From positions 62,001-126,000 of the forward strand of contig JAHBWE010000022.1 of assembly GCA_019637155.1 (NCBI GenBank): DNA of 64,000 nucleotides, given 5' to 3'. Within the stretch, counting starts at the first letter, position 1. Each line of letters starts with the position of its first letter. The translations under genes were made by a program, and so were the position numbers. The notes beneath the pieces are model-generated. The model was given only the letters and a program-made list of their open reading frames with translations, was not told where the DNA came from and did no database searches. This stretch comes from Labilithrix sp. Lineage in GTDB: Bacteria; Myxococcota_A; Polyangia; Polyangiales; Polyangiaceae. Positions 8,677-16,274 of the stretch are shown here, in pieces.

Positions 8677-9201
8677 ATGTCGGAAGGGATCTTGCTGCCG
8701 CCGGTCGCTCGCGGAACGCTCCTCGCGAAGGAGGCGCGCGTCGCGAGGCTCGGCGAGGCGCTCCCGCAGATCCGGGCCGCGCTCGCGGGCGAGGACGACG
8801 CGGTCGCGATCGAGGCCACGCTCGCGTGTTTGCTCTGGGAGACGCTCGTGCAGACCAACTGGTGCGGGTTCTATCGCCGCGTCGGCGCGTCGACCCTCGC
8901 GGTCGGTCCGTACCAGGGGACGATGGGGTGCCTCCGCATCGAGCTCGCGCGCGGCGTCTGCGGCGCCGCTGCGCGCACGCGGGAGGTGCAGCTCGTCCCC
9001 GACGTCCACGCGTTCCCGGGCCACATCGCGTGCGACGATCGCACGCGCTCCGAGCTCGTCGTGCCGGTCCTCGACGCGCAGGGCGAGCTCCGCGCGGTCC
9101 TCGATCTCGACTCGCCGCACCTCGACGCGTTCAGCCGCGAAGAGGCGGATCTCCTGTGCGGCCTCGTCCGCGACGCGCTCGCGAGCGCCCGCTTCGAATG
9201 A
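8677..9201 (+). CDS. msrC: Free methionine-(R)-sulfoxide reductase (GAF domain)
   Basis: 174 residues, one GAF domain. The three Cys of the fRMsr family are all present: MGCLRI, RGVCGAA and HIACDDRTRSELVVPV, the last embedded in the family signature DVHxFPGHIACD. The enzyme reduces free Met-(R)-sulfoxide with thioredoxin in the cytosol. NWCGFYR near residue 67 is also conserved. It lies 23 bp after the glycosyltransferase gene and overlaps the next gene by ATGA, so it is probably translated in the same operon. The symbol follows E. coli usage. Confidence 0.88.
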   Translation: MSEGILLPPVARGTLLAKEARVARLGEALPQIRAALAGEDDAVAIEATLACLLWETLVQTNWCGFYRRVGASTLAVGPYQGTMGCLRIELARGVCGAAARTREVQLVPDVHAFPGHIACDDRTRSELVVPVLDAQGELRAVLDLDSPHLDAFSREEADLLCGLVRDALASARFE

Positions 9202-9512
9202 AGCGCCTGCTCCTCGCGCTCCTCCTCGGCGCGTGCGCGAAGAGCGCGGAGCCGGGGAGCTGCTATCGCGGGCAGGACAACGCGTGCGTCGAGTACGACG
9301 GCGCGCGCGGCGCGGCGGGCAAGCACCTCTGCGCGGGACAGACGTGGCGCGCCGGCGCGGGGACGTGCCCGCGCGAAGGGCGCGTCGGCACGTGCACGAA
9401 GAAGGACGTCACCGAGATCGTCTACGCGGGGCCGCCGAACAACTTCGGCGCCGCGAGCGCGCAGGCCGCCTGCGAGCACGGCGGCGGGGCGTTCACGGGT
9501 ACTTCGCCTTGA
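9198..9512 (+). CDS. Small Cys-rich lipoprotein, function unknown
   Basis: 104 residues. MKRLLLALLLGACAKS is a lipoprotein signal peptide with lipobox LLGAC, so the mature N-terminus would be lipidated. The mature part has six further Cys (SCYR, NACVE, HLCAG, GTCPR, GTCTK, AACEH), suggesting disulfides in the periplasm. The C-terminal GPPNNFGAASAQAACEHGG is unusual. ATG overlaps the msrC stop. Its 3' end overlaps the convergent FHA gene by 20 bases. No family recognised. Confidence 0.7.
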   Translation: MKRLLLALLLGACAKSAEPGSCYRGQDNACVEYDGARGAAGKHLCAGQTWRAGAGTCPREGRVGTCTKKDVTEIVYAGPPNNFGAASAQAACEHGGGAFTGTSP

Positions 9513-11058
9513 TCTCTTCGATGCAGGCCTTGTCCTTCTGGTCCTTGCAGGTCTGCTTGAGCAGGTTCACTTCGTCTGGCGACGCATGCCCTGACTTCAC
9601 GACGGGGTCGAGCAGGCGCCGGACGCCCTGATGATCGCCGCGGAGCGCCGCGGCGCGCGCGAGGTCGATCGTCGACTCTTTCGGCTTCGGGGCGGGCGCG
9701 GGCGCGGGCGGCGCGGCCGGCTGCGGGTTCGGCGCGGGGGGCGCAGGGTTCATCGTGCCGCTCGTCACGTTCGTGTGCCCCGTCGGCTGCTTCGTCGATC
9801 CCGACGGCGGCGCGGAGTCGACCGGCACCGGCGCGGGCGTCGCTTCGCCCGACTTGAGGAGGTCCTCGGCCTCCTTGCGCTTCGCGGGATCGACCTTCGG
9901 ATCGGCGATGACGCGGTTCAGCTGGTTGCGCCGCGCGTCGGGATCGGGCTCGACCTTCGCCTTGCGGATGATCGAGTCGGCCCACGTCGTCACGATCCAG
10001 CGGAAGTCGGGCTGCTCGCGCCAGGGCGAGGACTCGGGGATGGCGGCGATCGCGACGTGCGACTGCTCGCAGTCCTCGAGCGTGCACTTCTGCTTCGCCT
10101 CGGCGAGGATCTGCTGGTCCGTGTCGTTCACGGGAGCCGCGCCCGCGTCGAGCGCGTCCGCGTTGCTGTTGCGGTGCGAGATGATGAGCGCGGCCGCGAG
10201 CACGCCGCCGCCGATGATGAGCGCGCCGACGACGGGCAGCGCGTAGGCGCCGAGGCCCTTCCGCGGGCCGACGTTCAGGTCGACGTCGCGATCGCTGATC
10301 GCCGTGAGCTGCTGGCTCTCGTTCGGCCCCGGCACGAACACCTGGCCCGCGCCGACGAACTTGAAGCGGACGTCGCCGAGCTCGATGACGTCGCCCGCCT
10401 CGATGATGCTGCGGCGGAGCTCGACCGCGTTCACGCGGACGCCGTTCGACGATCCCTTGTCGACGATCTCGAAGCGCCCGTCGCCCAGCGCGTGCACCTC
10501 ACAGTGGAGGCGCGACACCGAGTTGTGGTTGACCGAGATGGACGCGTCCTCGGCGCGGCCGATCGTCATGCGCTCGCGATCGAGCGGGTACTCGACGCCG
10601 GGGGTGGGGCCGACGAGCATGACGAGGCGGTTGGGGCGCTCGGTGAGGGTCTGCCCGCGGTACGCGGTGGCGATCGGGATCGTCGCCTTCGCGTCGCTCG
10701 GGTCGATGCTCGTGATCGGGATCGTCGCGTTCTCGAGCGTCGCCTGCGCGGCGTCGTCCTGGAGGACGATGCGGTAGTCGCCGATCTGGATGAGGTCGCC
10801 GTTCTGGAGGTCCTGCGTGTGCGCGACCCGGAGGCCGTTCACGAAGAGGCCGTTGTAGCTCCGGAGGTCTTCCAGGACGAAGACGCTGCCGCTGCCGTTC
10901 GCGGCGCGGTTCCGCCGAACGCGACCGTGCGTACGCGACACGTTCCGCTCGGTCAGCCGGATGGTGTTCCCCTCCTGACGACCGATCGAGTAGTCATCGC
11001 GCGTGAGCGGGACGACCGTGCGCTTTCCTTCGTCGTCCTCGATGACCAGCTTCCACAT
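9493..11058 (-). CDS. Membrane protein with two N-terminal FHA domains
   Basis: 521 residues. FHA1 (about 20-100) has YSIGRQEGNTIRL, VSRTHGRV and SYNGLFVNG. FHA2 (about 140-230) has MTIGRAEDASISV, VSRLHCEV and GSSNGVRVN. In both, the conserved GR, SxxH and NG residues that bind phosphothreonine are intact. A TM segment follows (ALPVVGALIIGGGVLAAALI, around 275-295), then a Pro/Ala-rich linker and a C-terminal Cys-containing part (LKQTCKDQKDKACIEEI). It could recruit Thr-phosphorylated clients of the Ser/Thr kinases seen elsewhere in the window. Start ATG at 11058; no neighbour on the same strand upstream. Confidence 0.88.
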   Translation of the reverse strand: MWKLVIEDDEGKRTVVPLTRDDYSIGRQEGNTIRLTERNVSRTHGRVRRNRAANGSGSVFVLEDLRSYNGLFVNGLRVAHTQDLQNGDLIQIGDYRIVLQDDAAQATLENATIPITSIDPSDAKATIPIATAYRGQTLTERPNRLVMLVGPTPGVEYPLDRERMTIGRAEDASISVNHNSVSRLHCEVHALGDGRFEIVDKGSSNGVRVNAVELRRSIIEAGDVIELGDVRFKFVGAGQVFVPGPNESQQLTAISDRDVDLNVGPRKGLGAYALPVVGALIIGGGVLAAALIISHRNSNADALDAGAAPVNDTDQQILAEAKQKCTLEDCEQSHVAIAAIPESSPWREQPDFRWIVTTWADSIIRKAKVEPDPDARRNQLNRVIADPKVDPAKRKEAEDLLKSGEATPAPVPVDSAPPSGSTKQPTGHTNVTSGTMNPAPPAPNPQPAAPPAPAPAPKPKESTIDLARAAALRGDHQGVRRLLDPVVKSGHASPDEVNLLKQTCKDQKDKACIEEIKAKYP

Positions 11059-11159
11059 GGGAGCACGCAGCGCCTAAGCGCCCGGAAAGTTTAGCGAGCT
11101 GAAGCGACGAAACGCAACTGGCAACCTTCCGCCACGAACGCGATCCCGAGAGCGCCTCC

Positions 11160-11297
11160 TTGCAGCGGTTACGAGCGAAATCGTTGACCTTTTTGCTTCT
11201 GACCCTCGTCGCGTGCGGGAGCGCGGCGCCCGGAACCGTCGGCGCGGCCCTCGGCCAGCGGACCGATCGGCGGGTTTTCCTGCGGGCGGGTTTCTAG
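11160..11297 (+). CDS. Possible short lipoprotein or truncated lipoprotein gene
   Basis: 45 codons from a TTG. LRAKSLTFLLLTLVACGSAAP is a credible lipoprotein signal with lipobox LVAC. The mature part PGTVGAALGQRTDRRVFLRAG resembles the start of myxobacterial lipoproteins that continue into a PDZ-like domain (recollection of family, not searched). The frame ends at a TAG that is the first codon of dispersed repeat copy A. Either this is a genuine small lipoprotein with the repeat as terminator, or a gene cut by the repeat. No good Shine-Dalgarno. Weak call. Confidence 0.35.
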   Translation: MQRLRAKSLTFLLLTLVACGSAAPGTVGAALGQRTDRRVFLRAGF

Positions 11298-11403
11298 TTT
11301 CGAGAGGGCTCTGCCCTCTCGAGCTCTCCCGCCGGGGGTTCTCCGCGCGCGCTGCGCGCGCGCTCCGACGCCCCCGGACCCCCCGAGAGGGGGAGGCCCA
11401 ACC
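11295..11403 (+). repeat. Dispersed hairpin repeat, copy A
   Basis: It starts TAGTTTCGAGAGGG. The perfect hairpin CGAGAGGGC-TCT-GCCCTCTCG lies at 11301-11321, followed by GAGCTCTCCCGCCGGGGG, a CGCGCGC palindrome (11343-11362), CTCCGACGCCCCCGGACC and CCCCGAGAGGGGG. It sits between the lipoprotein-like ORF (+) and the CinA-like gene (-), which are convergent. It is closely similar over about 100 bp to 12193-12298 and to the reverse strand of 57942-58045. Confidence 0.9.
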
Positions 11404-11426
11404 CCGGGGATGGTGGGCGGGGTTTT

Positions 11427-12188
11427 TTAGTCGAGGTGTTGGGGTTCGCCTGGGGGGAGCATGGCTAGGAAGGCGTCGCGGGCGGCGTCGACGCGGAGGG
11501 GGTCGCGGCCGTCGAAGGTGAGCTTCGTCTTGTAGCTGGGGTCCTGCCACTTCGGGTACGAGCCGACGCCGACGTCGGGGAAGCGGTCGACGACGGCGTC
11601 GAGGAGCGGCTTGAGGTCGCCTTCGTCCATCTTCGTGTAGACTGCACGCGATAAGAAGCCGGCGCAGCCCTCGCCGATGCGGTTCGTCACCACCGCGAGC
11701 TTCATCCTGAAGATCTCCGGCACGCCGGGGAGGAGCCACGTGTTCTCGATGCGGATGGTGGGCCAGCGGATGTTCTCGTGCGTCTCGAGGCTCGCGCCTT
11801 CGGGCACGAGCGCCATCTGGAGGTGGCCGTCCGTGATGCGCTCCTTGTAGTGGTCGCGCAGCATCGAGGCGAGGGTGGGGTCCTGGACGACCTTGCGCCC
11901 GAAGGCCTGCGCGACGGCTTGCACCGTGACGTCGTCGTGCGTGGGTCCGACGCCGCCGGAGGTGACGAGCCAGTCGTGCGCCGCCGCGAGCTCCTTCACC
12001 TCTCGCGCGATGACCTCGACGTCGTCGAGGACCATCACGACCCGACGCAGCTCGATGCCGAGCCCGCGAAGCGCGCGAGCCAGGACGACGACGTTGGCCT
12101 CCTCGATCTTCCCGCTCAGGAGCTCGTTCCCGATGACGAGCACAGCCGCGGTCTTCGGCGGGGTGAGGACGCTCACGCCCGCGAGCAT
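11427..12188 (-). CDS. CinA-family N-terminal (MoCF-biosynthesis-like) protein
   Basis: 253 residues from the ATG at 12188. AAVLVIGNELLSGKIEEAN opens the molybdopterin-binding-like domain of COG1058. WLVTSGGVGPTHDDVTVQAVA carries the diagnostic GGxGPTxDD motif, and WLLPGVPEIFRMK matches the conserved LPGxPxxM element. Family members include CinA and ADP-ribose/NMN-recycling enzymes. The C-terminal amidase domain of full CinA (about 150 residues) is absent, so this is the short form. An apparent upstream extension in the same frame reads through repeat copy B and was rejected. No obvious operon partner. Confidence 0.85.
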   Translation of the reverse strand: MLAGVSVLTPPKTAAVLVIGNELLSGKIEEANVVVLARALRGLGIELRRVVMVLDDVEVIAREVKELAAAHDWLVTSGGVGPTHDDVTVQAVAQAFGRKVVQDPTLASMLRDHYKERITDGHLQMALVPEGASLETHENIRWPTIRIENTWLLPGVPEIFRMKLAVVTNRIGEGCAGFLSRAVYTKMDEGDLKPLLDAVVDRFPDVGVGSYPKWQDPSYKTKLTFDGRDPLRVDAARDAFLAMLPPGEPQHLD

Positions 12189-12192
12189 AGCT

Positions 12193-12298
12193 TTTCTTGT
12201 TCGAGAGGGGCGCTGCCCCTCTCGAGCTCTCCCCGCCGGGGGCCGTCGCGCGAAGACGCGCTCCGCGCCCCCGGGCCCCCGCAGAGCGAGGCCCAAGC
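12193..12298 (+). repeat. Dispersed hairpin repeat, copy B
   Basis: The hairpin CGAGAGGGGC-GCT-GCCCCTCTCG (12202-12224) is one base pair longer than in copies A and C, with both arms changed together. GAGCTCTCCCCGCCGGGGG, a GCGCG-rich palindrome and CGCCCCCGGGCCCC then follow as in copy A. It occupies the divergent gap between the CinA-like gene (-) and cheY (+), so it probably overlaps the 5' region of at least one of them. Confidence 0.88.
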
Positions 12299-12382
12299 GG
12301 GCAAGCGGGCGGTCGGGAGAGGGGCGGAGCGGGGCGGGGCGTAACTTGCGCTGTAGTTGCGGGGGGTGAGGAATAGGCTGGT

Positions 12383-12820
12383 ATGCTCGATCGGGTGGGA
12401 GAAGCTGCGGCCAAGCGCGTTCTCGTCGTCGAAGACTCCGTTTCGACGCGGTCGCTCGTGCGCGCGGTGCTCGAGGCGTCGGACTGGGTGTCGGCGGTGG
12501 GGCCGATCGAGGTGACCGAGGCGCAGAGCGGCTTCGATGCCATGCGGCTCCTCCCGCGGACGCGCTACGACCTCATCATCACCGACATCAACATGCCGGA
12601 CGTGAACGGGCTCGAGCTCATTCACTTCATCCGTCGCTCCGAGCAGTATCGGTCGACGCCGCTCATCATCATCTCCACGCAGGCGACCGAGCGCGACGTC
12701 GAGCGCGGCAAGAAGCTCGGCGCCGACGCGTACGTGCCGAAGCCCTTCACGCCGGAGCTGCTCCGCGGCGCGTGCGAGCGCCTGCTCGCGGCCTCGGCCG
12801 AGAGGGCCGAGAGGGCGTAG
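12383..12820 (+). CDS. cheY: CheY-like single-domain response regulator
   Basis: 145 residues, one receiver domain. RVLVVEDS supplies the acidic pocket, ITDINMP holds phospho-acceptor Asp68, IIISTQ carries the switch Ser/Thr, and YVPKPF holds Lys120. No output domain, so it probably acts by protein contact. First gene of the chemosensory operon; its stop overlaps the cheA GTG by one base. Divergent from the CinA-like gene across repeat copy B. Expected partner is the CheA encoded next. Confidence 0.9.
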   Translation: MLDRVGEAAAKRVLVVEDSVSTRSLVRAVLEASDWVSAVGPIEVTEAQSGFDAMRLLPRTRYDLIITDINMPDVNGLELIHFIRRSEQYRSTPLIIISTQATERDVERGKKLGADAYVPKPFTPELLRGACERLLAASAERAERA

Positions 12821-15246
12821 TGGCCGAGCAAGGCGGCGGCGGGCGCGGCGGCGGCGACGGGAGCGACAAGGCGCGCGAGGAGTTCTTCTCCGAGGCGCAG
12901 GAGATCGTCGAAGGGCTCTCGCGCGATCTCCTCGCCCTCGACGAGGTCTGCCGCCGCGGCGGCAGCGACGCCGAGCTCGTCAACGACGTGTTCCGCGCCG
13001 TCCACACGCTGAAGGGGCTCTCCGGCCTCTTCGGCGCGACGATGATGTCGGGCCTCTCCCACGAGCTCGAGGAGATCCTCGACGACCTCCGTCTCGGTCG
13101 CATCGAGCTCGCGCCGCAGGTGCTCGACCTCCTCTTCCAGGCGGTCGACCTCTACGGCGTCATCCTCTCCGCCGCGAAGGGCGACTCGCCCGAGCCCGCC
13201 GCGGAGGTGAAGGCGTTCCTCGCCGCCCTCGGTCACGTCATCCCGCAGAAGGGCGGCGCCGGCGCGCGCCCGATGCAGGACTACGACCTCGATCCGAACC
13301 TGCTCGGCGTCCTCACCGAATACGAGGAGCACCGCCTCCGCTCCAACATCCAGGCCGGGCTCTCGCTTTACCGGATGCGCGTCCAGTTCCAGCTCGCCAC
13401 GATCGACTCCGCGCTCGACGGGCTCAAGTCGAAGACGCGGCCGCACGGCGAGATCATCACCTACCTCCCCACCGGCGAGGGCGGCGACGCCGAGAGCGTC
13501 GAGCTCGAGATCCTCGTCGCGAGCCGCGAGCCGCTCTCCACCCTGAACGACGCCGTCGCCGGCCCCAACATCTCCGTCGAGGAGGTCAGCCGCCGCGGCG
13601 GCGGAGGCATGACCGCGGCGCCGCCGCTCCGGGGCGACTCGCTCCGCCCGCCGGTGCAGCAGCCGTCGCCGAACCACGGCTCCGACCCGAGCCTCCCGAG
13701 CGAGCTCCCGCCGCCCGACAACGTCGGCGCGCGCGAGACCGACCAACAGCTCGATCAGCGCTACGACGAGGGGATCCGCACCTCGCGCCCGCCGCCCGGG
13801 ATGTACGCCGGCGCGGCGACCGGCTCGTTCCCGCCGCCGCCGCTGCCGCCGTCGATCCCACCTCCCGGCGCGCCGCGGGCACCCCCGCAGCCGGCGGGCG
13901 CCACCGCCGCCGCGCAGCAGAACGAGCGCGAGCTCACGCTCCGCAGCGTCACGCAGACGGTGCGCGTCGACATCCGCAAGCTCGATCACCTGATGAACAT
14001 CGTCGGCGAGCTCGCGATCGTGCGCTCCGCGGTGTCGCGGCTCGCGGAGCGGGTGCGGGTCGACACCGAGATGCGGGAGCTCGCGACGCAGCTCACGCGC
14101 CTCCACCGCTCCTTCGATCGCCACCTCGCCCAGATGCAGAACGGCATCCTCGAGGTGCGCATGGTCCCGCTCGGGCAGGTCTTCGACAAGCTCGCGCGCA
14201 TCGTGCGCCAGATTTCGCGCGAACACGACAAACAAGTGAATTTGGTTGTTACCGGTGGAGAGACGGAAATCGATAAATTGATCGTCGAGGAGCTCTCCGA
14301 TCCGCTCATGCACATGATCCGCAACGCGATCGACCACGGGATCGAGGACCGCGAGGAGCGCATGCGCGTGCAGAAGCCCGCGGTGGGCACGATCGCGCTC
14401 AACGCGTTCCAGAAGGGCAACCACGTCGTCATCGAGGTCGAGGACGACGGGCGCGGGATGGACCCGCAGCAGATCCTCGGCGTGGCGATGAAGCGCGGGC
14501 TCGTCACCGAGCACGAGGCGAAGGACCTCGGGACGAAGGACATCCTCTCCTTCGTGTTCCAGCCGGGGTTCACGACGAGGGACGAGGCGACGAGCCTCTC
14601 CGGCCGCGGCGTCGGGATGGACATCGTCCGCACGAACATCGCGAAGCTCGGCGGCGTCGTCGACATCACGAGCGACGTCGGCATCGGCACGAAGATGACG
14701 ATCACGCTGCCGATCACGCTCGCGATCATCAGCGTGCTCATCGTCGAGGTCGCGGGGCGCACCTTCTGCATGCCGCTCGCGAGCGTGGAGGAGGCGATCG
14801 TCTTCGACGAGGGGGTCGTGAAGACCTTCGAGGGGCGCGAGGTGATGACGCAGCGCGGGGTCACGCTCCCGGTCGCGCGGCTCGCGAAGGTGTTCCACCT
14901 CGAGGGCCATCGCGCCGGGATCTGGTTCAACGAGGACGCGAAGACGCCGAAGCCGCCCGCGGTGCGCTCGAACCGCAACAAGAGCTACTGCGTGATCGCC
15001 GCCGTCGCCGATCGCCGCGTCGGCTTCGTCGTCGATCGCCTCATCGGCCAGCAGGACATCGTCATCAAGGCGCTCGGCAAGTCGCTGAAGAAGGTGCGCG
15101 GCCTCGCGGGGGCGACCGAGCTCGGCGATCAGCGCGTCGGCCTCGTCCTCGACGCCGCCGCCCTCATCTCCGAGGTGCTCGCGACGCCGGGGCAAGAGGT
15201 GCGCGCGCTCGAGCCCCCCAAGCGCCGGGCGGTGGCGGAGGCATGA
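12820..15246 (+). CDS. cheA: CheA-type chemosensory histidine kinase
   Basis: 808 residues from a GTG overlapping the cheY stop. P1 Hpt domain with phospho-His62 in FRAVHTLKGLSG. A second, acidic region (residues 150-260) is followed by a Pro/Gly-rich linker to about 370. P3 dimerisation segment LDHLMNIVGELAIVRS. P4 ATPase with N box RNAIDHGIEDREER, G1 DDGRGMD and GRGVGMDIVR. C-terminal CheW-like P5 domain, ending in GLVLDAAALI. All catalytic boxes are intact. It should autophosphorylate on His62 and pass phosphate to the CheY and CheB of this operon. Longer linkers than E. coli CheA (654 aa). Confidence 0.95.
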   Translation: MAEQGGGGRGGGDGSDKAREEFFSEAQEIVEGLSRDLLALDEVCRRGGSDAELVNDVFRAVHTLKGLSGLFGATMMSGLSHELEEILDDLRLGRIELAPQVLDLLFQAVDLYGVILSAAKGDSPEPAAEVKAFLAALGHVIPQKGGAGARPMQDYDLDPNLLGVLTEYEEHRLRSNIQAGLSLYRMRVQFQLATIDSALDGLKSKTRPHGEIITYLPTGEGGDAESVELEILVASREPLSTLNDAVAGPNISVEEVSRRGGGGMTAAPPLRGDSLRPPVQQPSPNHGSDPSLPSELPPPDNVGARETDQQLDQRYDEGIRTSRPPPGMYAGAATGSFPPPPLPPSIPPPGAPRAPPQPAGATAAAQQNERELTLRSVTQTVRVDIRKLDHLMNIVGELAIVRSAVSRLAERVRVDTEMRELATQLTRLHRSFDRHLAQMQNGILEVRMVPLGQVFDKLARIVRQISREHDKQVNLVVTGGETEIDKLIVEELSDPLMHMIRNAIDHGIEDREERMRVQKPAVGTIALNAFQKGNHVVIEVEDDGRGMDPQQILGVAMKRGLVTEHEAKDLGTKDILSFVFQPGFTTRDEATSLSGRGVGMDIVRTNIAKLGGVVDITSDVGIGTKMTITLPITLAIISVLIVEVAGRTFCMPLASVEEAIVFDEGVVKTFEGREVMTQRGVTLPVARLAKVFHLEGHRAGIWFNEDAKTPKPPAVRSNRNKSYCVIAAVADRRVGFVVDRLIGQQDIVIKALGKSLKKVRGLAGATELGDQRVGLVLDAAALISEVLATPGQEVRALEPPKRRAVAEA

Positions 15247-15743
15247 GGGCGCAGCTCGCGAAGCGGATCGAGGGGCGATCCGCGATGCAACGCGCCGACG
15301 AGATCGGCAAGCGCGCCGAGTACCTCGCGTTTTCGCTCGGCGGCGAGGCGTACGCGATCGAGATCGGCAACATCGTCGAGATCCTGAAGCCGCTCCCGAT
15401 CACCGAGGTGCCGCGCGCGGATCCGGACGTCGTCGGCGTGATGAGCGTGCGCGGCCGGCTCGTCGTCGTGCTCGACCTCAAGCGCCGCTTCAAGCTCTCG
15501 CGCACCTTCACGATGGACAAGCGGAGCCGCATCCTCCTCGTCGACGCGGTCGACGAGGAGATCGGGCTCCTCGTCGACGAGGTGCTGCAGGTGTACCGCC
15601 TCTCCGAGACCGAGATCGAGCCCCCGACCGTGCTCGGCTCCGAGCAGGCGCCGCACGTGGTGGGGATCGGCCGCCCCGCGAACAGCGGCGGCGTGGTCCT
15701 CATGCTGATCGACCTCTCGCCGCTCTTCGATCAGGAGAGGTAG
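15243..15743 (+). CDS. cheW: CheW-like adaptor 1
   Basis: 166 residues, one CheW domain: EYLAFSLGGEAYAIEIGNIVEIL, VMSVRGRLVVVLDLKRRF, and GLLVDEVLQVYRL are the usual SH3-like subdomain strands. Couples CheA to receptors in the array. ATG overlaps the cheA stop (ATGA). The N-terminal 25 residues are basic and extra to the domain. Confidence 0.92.
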   Translation: MRAQLAKRIEGRSAMQRADEIGKRAEYLAFSLGGEAYAIEIGNIVEILKPLPITEVPRADPDVVGVMSVRGRLVVVLDLKRRFKLSRTFTMDKRSRILLVDAVDEEIGLLVDEVLQVYRLSETEIEPPTVLGSEQAPHVVGIGRPANSGGVVLMLIDLSPLFDQER

Positions 15744-15746
15744 CCG

Positions 15747-16274
15747 ATGGCGCGCTACCGGCACGATCCCTCGAAAGACCTCGTCGGCTTCCTCGTCGGC
15801 GACGTCATGTACGCGGTCCGCATCGACGTCGTCCGCGAGATCGTGAACCCGCTCGCGGTCGTGGACCTCCCCCGCGCGCCGGAGACGGTGAAGGGCGTCG
15901 CCGACTACCGCGGCGAGGTCGTGCCCGTCATCGATCTCCGCGAGCGCTTCGGGTTGCCTCCCGCGGCGCTCTCGCGGAAGACGAAGTGGATCGTCGTCGA
16001 CGCGGCGGCGAAGCGCACCGGCCCCGCGATCGGTCAGGGCCCCGTCGCCGGCGCGCGCTACGCCGCGCTCGTCGTCGACTCCGTCACCGAGGTCTTCGGC
16101 CTCGCCGGCGGTGAGCTCCGGCCCGCGCCGCCGCTCGGTCCCGGCGACAGAGAGCGCGGGATCGAAGGCGTGACCACGCTCGGGCAGCGCCTCGTCTTCG
16201 TGCTCGACGCGCGCACGTTCGGCGCGGCGGCGGAGGTCGTGCACCTCGACGACAGCCTCCCGGTGGGCGGATGA
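15747..16274 (+). CDS. cheW: CheW-like adaptor 2
   Basis: 175 residues, one CheW domain: DLVGFLVGDVMYAVRIDVVREIV, GVADYRGEVVPVIDLRERF and ALVVDSVTEVFGLAGGELRP. GAGAGG-type Shine-Dalgarno just upstream (15734-15740), 3 bp after cheW 1. An Ala/Gly insertion around residue 90 is absent from adaptor 1. Two non-identical CheW proteins suggest two docking interfaces or receptor classes. Confidence 0.92.
   Translation: MARYRHDPSKDLVGFLVGDVMYAVRIDVVREIVNPLAVVDLPRAPETVKGVADYRGEVVPVIDLRERFGLPPAALSRKTKWIVVDAAAKRTGPAIGQGPVAGARYAALVVDSVTEVFGLAGGELRPAPPLGPGDRERGIEGVTTLGQRLVFVLDARTFGAAAEVVHLDDSLPVGG

Noticed and set aside
12189..12296. Upstream extension of the CinA-like protein by 36 residues
   Set aside because: It is a read-through of repeat copy B; the family domain begins just after the ATG at 12188.
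12622..15195. Long reverse-strand frame opposite cheA
   Set aside because: CheA has all P1-P5 motifs in the forward frame; the reverse frame is Arg/Ala/Leu-rich with no domain.
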